DNA from: Plazaster borealis
Taxonomy: Eukaryota; Echinodermata; Asteroidea; Forcipulatida; Labidiasteridae
Assembly (NCBI GenBank): GCA_021014325.1
Contig: CM037457.1
Coordinates: 7,360,721 to 7,424,720 of the forward strand
Length of the DNA: 64,000 nt
Direction: 5' to 3'
Positions 42,901-54,900 of this stretch are shown piece after piece. The position numbers and the translations under genes were made by a program. The number at the start of each line of letters is the position of its first letter. Positions within the stretch are counted from its first letter, which is position 1. A model generated the notes under the pieces. It ran no database searches and was not told the origin of the DNA. It worked only from the letters and a program-made list of their open reading frames with translations.

Positions 42901-45900
42901 ATGTGAACGATAATAATAATTTGGAAGGCTAATCATCCTTACTCACAGCTGAGAAGCTGAATTGCGTAGAACGTAGCTACAACGTGTTCAAGCCGCAAGC
43001 ATGCAAGGTGCCTTTGGCAGCCAGCAACATCGACCCATATATGACCATGGAGTACAAACAAAGATCGAAAGTGTTTGATTTTTCCAGAGGGAGGAAAACC
43101 GGAAGGCCCAGAGAAAACCCCTGGTGGCACAGGGGAGAACCAACACACAACTCTACTCACATAATTATGGCCTTATAGCCGGGAATCGAGCCAGGGCCAC
43201 AGTGATGAGAGGCAAGCGCTTCATGCACTACTAGCCACCATGCCACCCTACTTTGTGAAAAACACAAAACAATCCACACAGGAGTTTGGCAAATGCAACA
43301 GAAAAACACTTAACACATAATGAAAATGCAAATATTATACTACTCCTATTGGTACTTTTTGCTGCATTTGTGACAAATCAATTTTTGTCACTTTGTGAAA
43401 ATTAATACAAAACTACAAATATTGTGATAATTGGTTGTCTTGTTGAAATGCTTAGAATGCAATGGATGTATCCAAATGGGTACATTAATGATCTGCAAAC
43501 AATAAAGTGCAAACTATGTTTGTTGTTTGGAAACATTGTAACCTTTGGGGCCCTGTGTTGTGTATTGTGTTGGGAAAGATCTTTTTGTGAGTGTGAATTA
43601 TGTAGCAATTAATATTGCACTGTTCTAGTCATAAGCGTAACCAAAACTTTTGTTAGGATTGACACTGAACAATTTGTCACATAAAAAACCCAAAATAGCA
43701 CTTCATAACCCTGTTATTTTCAAAAGGTAGCAAAATTTAATTGTTAATATTCAGCTTGGACAAAAAATACTAATATATCAATCATTATGGATGACTACTA
43801 GATAATTTACAGATAAATTGAGAACTAATGTACATAATAAGAACTAAATATTACACAAGGAATTATCTTCATGGTTTGGATCACCACAGTACTATTTAAA
43901 ACAGAAAAACATCATGAGCCAAATAATCCAGTGTACTTTGAACCCATTAAAGTGCATGTACTAACATGCATGAGTAGGTCAATATAGGTTTAATTTGTGG
44001 CAATGATGATCTTTTCCACTCTTTGAATACAAGGTTATAAGGAGAGACATACAGGTGTACTTGTGTGAAGCTGAATGAATGGGCAATTTGAAACATGAAT
44101 GTTGATGGCAGTTTATAATTAACAATCTATGAAGGTGTGCAGAGTCTTTATTATTGCTTCCATACATGGGACTTGGTTTAGAACAAGGAGAGAAAGATTT
44201 GGTCACAGAGGGACAGGGATGGTGAATGTGAAGGGTGCCAAAGGAAAGGATGCAGGGCCAAGTGTACCTACAAGAGGAAAAATGTACCCAACAGACTCCT
44301 TTTGTCCACACACCATGTGGCTCTGTAGGGGAGGCAATGAACTCCACCACTATTCCCAATACTAAAAAAATAGTATTCACATCATGTTGGTCTACATAGA
44401 GGGCAGGCTACACAGATAACTGTTGCCTCCTGGTGGTACTCCTTAGCTCAGTGATGTACCAAGGCTCACAACAGATCTAAACTGGGTCTACTTTGGTACA
44501 CATTTCGTCGCGCGTACCACGAACCGACCTAACTCGTACACAGTATAAAAAAACATGTTGGGAGAAAATCACGAATGAAGTTGCACTATTTTTCAAACTG
44601 CTGTTTCGGGGTCTGCTGACTATTTGTATATAATTTTTTAAGACAAAAATAAAGCCGACTACTTTATTAATACAAAACTGTCAATTTCATTTAATCCCTG
44701 CAACTATTTTAATTAGTAAATAATACCTAAACAGATAGGTCACTTTGTGAAAATGAAAATCCGAGTTTTGCCCGCAGAGCGCCGTGTACAAACCAATGCA
44801 TGATAGAGACCTATCTAGTTAGGTCACTTTGTGAAAATTTTATACGCTTTGAGTTAGGTCGGTTCGTGGTACGAAAATTTTACACGCGCGCCCGAACTGC
44901 GCGCGCTGTAGCGCATAGTACATCATTGGTAAAGTGGCGTATCTAGATAGGTCACTTTGTGAAAAGACAAAATGGCAAATCTAGTGATACGTCGTTTTTA
45001 GTAATTAGTGTAATTACAAAACTACTACGTATTTAGTTCTGAAACTTGCTGAAAATGTTAACAGTTATGAGTATATTAATAATTTGTAAAAAAAAATATT
45101 TGCAAAAGTGTGTGATTTTTGTCAGTTAGGTCGGTTTGTGGTACGAGCGACGATTTGTATCAATTACTTTTGTGGTATGCCCAAGTTTTGCTGATTAATA
45201 GTTTTTGTTCAATCTAGTCACATTGCCACTTACTTGCTTCTTTTTACTCTATGTGATTAATTATTGCATGGAAACTTTGAGTGTAGCCAATAAGCACAGT
45301 AAAGTAGTCATCTGTTTGATGAGTAGCTGAAGTTTCAGAGGGGGTCTGACTATATACAAGGTAAGTGTACATGGTGCCAGGCCAACAGGGTAATCCCCTG
45401 AACTATGTGATAACAGAGAGATAGTCATTGTACATTCAACTGAAATAGTCTAAAGCATTGTATTAATGCTAACAACAACATCACACACACACACAAAAAC
45501 ACCACACCAAAAGAGAGGAATTATAACAACTAGTCAAGAACTAGACTTTGAGGCAAGATCCCAATCAATAAGTACACAAGTACTCATTTGAACATTCCAA
45601 GATATTTAAATAACAAAAGTTTATTTAAGTGCACTGACCAGGCTTAGAGATCTGGTATTTGTACTATTTCAATAGTTGTACCATTACACTAACTTGAGGG
45701 TTTCAATAACACAATAGCTAAGAGCAGCTTGTAGTTCTTGGAAAGAGACATCCTTCGTTCAGTTATCCTTATTTCAATTGTGTTGTGAACCCATGGATGC
45801 AGTTAGTGCATCTGGAGATTGTAAGGTGTCCATTCATTGATCTTAAGAATAGCATCCATGTGTAGTCCCTGTGAAGCCTGGTCAGCAAATGAAGTGATTA

Positions 45901-48900
45901 AAGTCTTTGTCTTTTTATACTCCAACCCAACAATCTATAGTCATTTATGACATGCACCTCTAATCAGCATTGATAAACTGAACAGTTTTCAGGTTCTAAA
46001 TCCAGTAGTATCCGAATTAGAAAAGAACTCAAATTATTATACAGAAAGTTATGCGTAACTTCAATCACTGCTCATTAAACACTCTATGCATGTACCTCAA
46101 AGTCACTATGGAGTGAGAAAAGAAAAGGGTCCATGCTGCTACAAACTGCACATTCTGGGGATACTGTGAATGTGATCTTTAAATCTTGAGCAATTTCAGG
46201 AACAAAGATGGTCAATCTATCAAGTGGTTTCTAGTCAAAATTGTCACCAATGTCAGCTCGGAATACATGTAAAGAGACTATTGAATGGTGATTCCACTAT
46301 AGAACATTGAGGCATTACACAATTATGAAACATTTGCTGTTGCATGAAAAGTATGTCCTCATGTAGAAATTTGATTACCAGCCAAGAGTGAAGTATAGGC
46401 TAAACAGAGTTACATACAATAGTAATGCTGTAAACGATTCATGCTGACTTAGCAGCAATCCAATGTGACTACACCATGTTACCCATACTAGAAACCAATT
46501 CCCTACACACACCCAGAACACTCATGATTGAAACAGCAATTAGTCAACTAAAAGCATCATCAATTTCTCCATTACCAGAAATTTTGTGTATGGTTTGATG
46601 TCAGGGTAAGGTAGTTTATTCATTCTGTCACAGTACAAACAAACACATTGAAGTGAAGGCCAAAGCTAGATGAAATTAATACAAATTAAAAATCCACGTC
46701 TGTGCATGTTAGCCATTTACACTAATGGATACGAGGGCATAAATTTATAATACAATATCTGCAAATGTCATAAAGGGAATCACCGCTAAAGTACGCACAA
46801 CCTTGTTAGAAACATAAGTCCTATCTACTGTAGGTCTGAGTCTGATAGATGACTTGTGGCGTTGTCAGGCCCTGCCAATAAATGGGCCTGTCTTTATACT
46901 TAATTTGCTATTCACAGTACCTCACACTGTATACAGACACTTCCTTGTTCCTACTTCACCTTAATAGTAAATCAAAACATATGCTCAAGAGATTTGTTAA
47001 ACGCCCTGTTTTTACAGATGCAGTAATTTAATTTCTCATAACCAGTTTTGATAAATTGAGACAAAACATCTGTTTGAAAAGTGACTGTTGTTTAATTGTT
47101 TCAACCTGGCATTTTTTCATGAATAACTTTTATGTTGAAACGCTATAGGCCCTAACTGAACTGATTACCGTATGTAATTACCAAATTACCCTGCACATCC
47201 ACCAGTGTGATTTGTTAGTTAACATAGTATTCACACTCTGTTAGAAGATAAGTTTAGCCTGGGATTTGTAATATCAAATCCAAATCCTTTTGCTCAAGGG
47301 AAAAATTACATGTAAAAAAAGTGAACATTAAAGCGGGAACTACAAAGCAGCATCGTTAAAAATTGACTCCAGAGGAAACCAACATGTGGAAATATTTTGC
47401 ACAATTTCATTGAAGTCTAAATGTAGTGGAACTAATGAAGTAGTGATTACAACAATTCATTTCAAAGTCTTTTTAGGCAATTCAATCAGGAACTTAATCT
47501 TAAATGATAAATTCATTACAGACACCGACACAGATTTTTAAAGACATCAGTTACATCATCCTTGCAATGAAATTGATATATATGAAGTAAATGAACATGA
47601 TTTCTGAAATTTGACTTTTAATGCAATCATTGGAACGTTTTAATCATGTTAACATTGTTGTGTATGCATGTATGGTGCAGTTGTTTTCACTTTCAGTTTG
47701 AGGATTTTCTTATCCAACTTCAATTTGATTGTAAAATCTGGACAAGAAAAGCTATTCTTACCAACCCTTTTCTTATAAATAAATGCTGTTAATTTTTGAA
47801 TTTTGGAAAATATACCTTTTCAACAATGTCACAGTGACTATCTTCTCCCAAAAATGTACTCACAACTTCAGCAATGCAATAAGTTAAAATTTGCATTATT
47901 AGGAAAAAGGCTGGATAAACTCATTTATGTATGTTAACCTGATACACGCCTTTCTCTTTTTAAACTGGCTTGTACTCAGTGTACATGTAAGCTACCAGTA
48001 GTTATTGAAATCCAAATAATGATGATAGGTAAATATTGTAAAATAACTCCTCTCAACTCCCTTTTCATACACCAGAGCACTTGTAGACTGTCCATATAGT
48101 TACATTATTGTAAGCCACTGCAGGCTATTAGCCAAAGCACAACACACCATTGATGTTAACACTGTGTGTGATATTCAGATATTAATGTTCAGTCCTTGTG
48201 CCCTTGGGCAAAACTTGTAAAAAGGCCAACTCAATCATGGGGAGCCAAATATGAAAACCACCGGACAAAAGATGAAAATGCAAACACTGCCACAGCAGCC
48301 CAACAAATGAAATAAAAACATTGGCCAAGGAAAAGAGAAAATCCGCAGCTTGGGTGATTAAATACATTTATCATCGGCCCAGTTAACAATTGACAACGAC
48401 TGGAGCCTATTGAATTGAAAGCAGTCAGCAATTGTACCAAATCATGGCCAGGCCATTCACTTAATCACAATTTCTCAATTGGTTGATAGCTGTCTCTCTT
48501 AAAGACACACCACAATCTGTTTCAGTAATAATACATGAATTGCGTCTGACTGTGTAATGAGACAAAGCTCTTCATTGTACATCAGCCACAACGCCAGATT
48601 GCAGTGTGTATGTTTGCAGGAACACCATTATTCACCCTGCTCTTTTGTCCATTTGTGCATGAATTTTAAAGCAACAGTAATTTTCTCTGTCTGCCCAAAG
48701 TTTTTATACACAGATTTGTTCAATTGAAATTTGCCTTTATATACATAAATGTACTAAAAACCATTACAGGTTTATAAAAATTGGAAGCCTAATATCAAGT
48801 CACTTGAATGTGTTATTCTGTTCTTCTTTGTAACATCTTTGATTCTACCATGGAGGAAGAAAATGGACAAGTTTCACAAACGAATACTGCAATGAATACT

Positions 48901-51900
48901 ATTTAATTGGAATCAGCATTTCAAAGTGAGTCAACTTGTTCTCTGTAATCCAATAATTGATCAGTCTTTTATATCTTGATTGAGTCTTGAGAGTTCCCCT
49001 ACTTTATAACACAGAAACCATCAGAGGTGAGGCAAAACACAATTAAATTTAGCTTTACCGAGGAAACAATGCCAGCTAATGAGAGGATACAGGCATTTAA
49101 ACTAGTGTGGCTAAACCTATTGAGTCACAATACCTGTGTCAATGAATAATTTCTGCCATGTGTAGTGGTGACAGACTTGTAGTGACAGATTTCAATTTGT
49201 GTGTCTAGCAATGACATCACTGCAGCAAAAGATCAACGTTTTATTATGTCACATGTCATTGACTCTACTCTACTCATTCACTTGACTACTTTTCAGAATG
49301 ACATACAGGACAGTCCTAAATACCAGTCTTTTAAAAAATGGCAATAAATGGGAGTAAGTTAGTATACCCATAGAGTAAGTTATCCTGTCCAATGCCTCCC
49401 ATTCCCAACCAATGTCCTTCTGATAGTTTCAAGGGGCAGGTAGAGATAAATCATTCTTATTTGGGATTTCAGAAAAAAACCTAGAACTGTGTTCTAGTCA
49501 ATTCAACAAAACAAATTTGAATTAACTTTGATTTTAAATCAAAGTAAGATTGGTGGTCAAGTGTTTCTAGTTTCTGGCTTTTCATGGTTTTATAAAGACT
49601 GATTGAAGTGCCTGTTTAGAGGGTCCATGTATAAATCCTTTGTGCTTATGAATGTATGGGTCAATGATCCCACAGTTAAGACGGCCCCGTTTGGGTTATT
49701 CGGTTATTCTCCATTCGGGTTATTCCAATTGGGGCCAGCGTATAACAGTTAAAAACCCATTCTGTTGCCTGTTTTAAGTTGGTGTTGAGTGGTTTAGTTT
49801 TGTAGTCAATTTTCACACTTAATTAAGATGATGCAAATCATACCTTTTACCCGACCACAAGGAATCTTCCTTGTATAATAAATGCACTGGCTACCAGTCA
49901 AGCCAGGTTTTCATTTCTTTACATTAATCAACTTGCAGTGAATAATCTTTTACCCCCTTTGTTTGAATGGTAAGACAAACACATAGGTTATGTACATAAT
50001 CAAATGAAAACATTTCAAAAGCCTATTGATAGTGGTGGTTCCTTGCCTTCCAAAATGTGAATCTTTATTTTATTGTTTTACAAGGTGCTTATCCAGCACT
50101 GGTTTGCTAATGAGACTCTTCACTTTTGTTCTTTCATTCCAAAACACAGATGATACTTCTTTAAGTTCATAACTTACATCCATTTATTGCTATGATTATG
50201 CATCTTATGCGTATGGGGTGCTATTTGAATAACTAAGGCAGACTATGTTAGTATACTGTTATCCCTTTGTTTTGTAAGTACCAAATGCATGTTATACAAC
50301 ACAGCATACCCAACAAAGACATTAAACCCATACCAAACATTTCACAGAATTCAATCCACCAAAAGCAATTTCTAAATTCAATATTGTCCTTGTGGCTGAA
50401 TACACAGCATTGTGACAATAATAGGTAGAATGAAAGCGTGCTATTGGGGCAGATGACCAATTACAAGCAGCCAGCACATGTATACGCTGCAGTGTATTTG
50501 GTAATAATAGCTTATTCTAGGATTGCCATCAATTCATGTTGATTGTTAGAGGCAGCAAGCGCTGCTCATCATTTATCAGTCTGTTTTCTCATATGATATC
50601 ACCTGCCACTTCCTGCAGATAGCTGTAATAGAAAAAATCGGTGCATCTTGATGTAACACTAAAGCTTGTTTTCAACACACATCCCATTTGCCAACAGTAT
50701 GCAGATATACAACTTACAAGTGCTTTTCAGCTGAAAATTGACTCCAATCAATACCAAAGAATGTAAACATTGATAACATGAAACATGCTGATAAAGATTT
50801 GGGTCAGAGTTCATCAGAAACCCATGTGAGAGACAAAGGAAAACAGTGATTGTAGTGAATTTGCTTGTTTTTACAAGATGGATTATTTTCAAGAATTAAT
50901 TAACCCTTCAGACTTTCTCAAATTAGAATGTTGCAATATGAAATGTCAAATTGTCAAACTTTGGAAAGGTCTATTTAAAGGTTGACCAAAAAAGTTTACA
51001 AAAATTACATTAATTTTGGGGGTTGTTTGTTGTGGGTTCTCTTTTTTCCTGTTAGCCTTGTTTTTTGTTTTTTGTTTTTTGTTTTTTTGAAGTTTGTGTT
51101 TTTGGGGGGTTTTTATGGAAGGTTAATGGAACTAAAACAATTTTGTGTATGATTTTCTCAATGTGGTTTATTTTTTACTTCCAAAAGGACAAACAGACCT
51201 TTAGGTAAGCCTTAAATTTGATTTTGAAATTTATTTCTATCTGATTATCTTTACTACAAACAAACAAAAGTTACCTGGACACAAAATGATATTTAAAAAC
51301 AATGTAATTTGAAACTGTTAGTTAACTTTAAACTGCTGAAGATAAACAACAAACCAAATTAAAAACAAAAGTAAAAAGTCAAAGTTTAATTTGTATGAAT
51401 GAGTTTATCAACACAAAAACATATTTTTGGATTAATTCAGGGCTAAACCCAATCTAATACCCATGAAGAGATTAAGACACCAATAAAACATCTTAAGTCG
51501 AACACATCTTCCTGTAATACTAATCATGACAACATGTCAATATTTTCAATGTTCCTTTTGTTGGAATTTTTATCAGTAATGATTATTCCTCAATACAGGG
51601 ACTCTAATTCCAATACCAAATTGTCAGCAAGCGTCTTCTGACTTCAAAACAACTGAGGACGATAACTACATTTTATTGTACTTTTTTAAAATATTTATTT
51701 TATAGCACATTTAATTGAATTGCCCTTTCCAAGTAATACACTGAAATGGAACTTCAAGAATTTAGATGTTGTTATTTTGTACAATATTAATCCATCTGAC
51801 AGGCTGTGTTCTAATTCAGTTGAAAGCTGGGAAATGGCTCAAACTGTCAAAACTTGTCATCATAAACATCTATTAACTCTGTTACATTTCTATTGGATAT

Positions 51901-54900
51901 AATTGAAGCCGAGAGGACAAAAAGCCATTTGATTGTTGGGTTTGATGACCCATTGAACCACAGTGTAAAGCGTACATTGCCCAGGCTGTCCTCTTGTTGT
52001 GGGTGACCTCTTTTATTGAATACAGTGCAATAATATCTATGATTGCTGACTCTTTGAGAGTGTACACCATCTGTCGCAGTTTGGGTAAGTGCAGCATACC
52101 GCACAAGCAGGCAAACTGGAAAATGATCTAATTACATCAGGTCTCAATTGCTATCACGATTTATTCTTATCATTAAAAATGCAATTGGTCTGATGAATCT
52201 GGGCTTGCCATTCAACTCTTATTTCAATTCTCATCTTTAAAGTGCCCAGTTTCATTTGACATTACAGTCGGTCATTCTGTAATGTCGACAGATGTTTCAA
52301 ACTGTATAACCCTTTTCTTCATATGAAACTTGAAGTTCAGTGTCAATATGGTGCTCTTCATACACTGCTGTGTTTATTTTCCTTCTAGAAACTTTTTGAC
52401 CTCTGAGAATTTTTTTGGACAAAGAGTATTGTTAGTAGTAGTAACAACTGAAACTATCCTGTCTGTTGTGATCCAGATTTGACTGGATGAATTTGTGCAC
52501 TGCTTCTGGTTTTCTTGAATACTTGAGGTTGGAAATAACAGGTTAGTTAAATCTTCCCTTTAAATGAAACATAGTCCAAAGATAATTGACATCACTGAAC
52601 TTCAGCCCTCTCAATGTGATGGCAAACCTACAATGTCATCCAAGTAGAAGATGGTCAATTTCCAAATGGTTATGAAGTATTACACAGAGAAGGCTAGATG
52701 TAACACGACAACAATGATAGGAAGAGAAGCTGTGTGATTACAAGTGACAGCATCCAGTAGAGTATAGGAAGACTCTCTTGTGAGTACTGGCCCATGTTCA
52801 TCAATCCAGCCTAGATTTCTAGCCAGGGCTCTTGACATGCTCACTTGATGCCATGGCAGGGTGTTATAGAGGAAGTCCTTCCCTTCAAATAACACTATTG
52901 CTACACTTGACCTGGCTCCTCACCTTAACACTGCTCAAATATTTACCAAGTCGCCACACCTTCGTAATAACACGACTAAGTTTGGGCATAGTGACAACTT
53001 TTGTTTAAAATCACACAATATTTTAAATACTGTTAATTGAAATAAAGGTTTTGGTTTTTACATTAATTTAGGTGTTTTTTTAAATCAAACTAGATCTTTC
53101 TTTTGGCAACAAGCTGTTTTTTAAATGGCTTAAATCTGTTGTTTGATGGGTTAGTGTTTCTATTGTTAAAACACTAGCTCACTTATATGATGTTTAAAAT
53201 TAGTGCAAACTGCCATGAAAAATGTACATCTTTAATAAGTGAATGATGAAAGCAAATGAAAAACTGCATTACTACCAAGTACCAGTGTCACTATCAGTAA
53301 CTGTTACATTAAAAGCATATTTTGTAGGAAAAATGTATATTATGATTATTTCAATACTTTAAGATTGTTTTATCCTATATGAACTCTCCAAAAATAAACT
53401 TGTATTTTTAACACTCTTCAGCAATTCTTTCACAATAACAACAAATCTACAGATTAATGTCATGGTGCCAAAAAGGAAAATTCCATAACATAACTTCATG
53501 CCAAGTAAAACTAAACAAACTAAACACGGCTTCTTACAAACACGTTCCCAGTGGGCTGTTTTATTGCAAGCAATAAATGACAACTTTTATTCTTACTTCT
53601 GCTTGAAAACGTAAACAAAATGCCATCAGGAAGGATATGCGGGAAACAAATTACACCATAAAGAAGTCCAACCTGCTTCCACAACCAATATGCTAAGATT
53701 CAAGACTTCAACATTTTTGCCTTGCCGTTTGCTTACAACATTAAAATTTTATTACCTACAACTCCAGTTGCTTTCATTGTCATAACAAATGTATCCTGGC
53801 TTCAATATCAAAAGTATGCTGCGCCTTGTATCTCATAATGTTTGTTATCAAATTGGATGGTGCATGTCTGCAAATTATTGAAAAGAAATATAGTTACCGA
53901 GCTGAAGCCTTAGTATTCTATGAGACCAACCACCAAGTCTGAATCATTCATTTACTCGTCATTTCTTTCTGAAAAGTATCATTTGTAACTAATTATTCAG
54001 AATAAAATATATGTGACACGACCTAAATTGATGGTTATTTTTTTTAAATAAATTGTAAGTATTACTTTGAAGCCATCAGAAGAAGATTAGTGAATGTGGA
54101 TGATTGTTTAACCAAGGGAAATATTATAAATGGTCCACAAACCAAGTGACCTTATACAGTTGCTCCACAAATTAAGTGGCCATTATACAGAACTTGTTCC
54201 ATTGTTTAAAAAAAATCAATCAAAACTTGGGATTAACTATAGAATACTGGAACTTTTTTGAGAGCACCTTTTTGAAATTTTAGATTCTGGCATTATGATA
54301 AATGGCATGGAATTCGGACTATCTTTCCCTTTCTAAATAGATCCTTCAATAAGAATGTTGGAGAAGGGCAATGAAGTGGACCTGTAGTAGTTGTATTCTA
54401 CTGCTGTAAATTGTTCAGCAGTTGGGTCTCCGTTCATTTTAATAATGAGAAGTTAATTTTTTCTATAAAAAAATAGGGTAATATCAAGATTCTTAGAACA
54501 TAATGAAATAAATGGTACCGTACTTGGTACTTGCAATATTAATTCAGGGGTTCTACCCAAAAGTGGCTGTGTATAAAACCCACATTTAAAAGCATGTCAC
54601 AACTTTTGCAGATGCAAAACACTTGATGTTTGGTTTAATACTAGACATAGTTCCTGAATGAAAGGTTCAATGTTATTGATAAAGGTTAAGAATAATGGAA
54701 TCAACTGCCACTGTGTTCACACGATTCTGCACGGATACCCTTCTGCACACCTTGGCTGTTGTATTTACATGTACATCTTGTGTAGGCCCTATGCAGAACA
54801 TGATAGCAATGTTTTACAAAGCTTCGATTATTAAACAAAAACTTTAGCACATGGCACTCACGGGGCGGGGATGAATAGGAAACAATTGTCCTGATTGTAT

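Noticed and set aside
42939..43178. Frames on both strands as small proteins
   Set aside because: They lie inside a tRNA-derived SINE.
43979..44380. 133-codon minus-strand frame
   Set aside because: Composition is Cys/His/Ser-rich without repeating spacing; overlapped by an opposite-strand frame; no Dach-compatible phase or homology.
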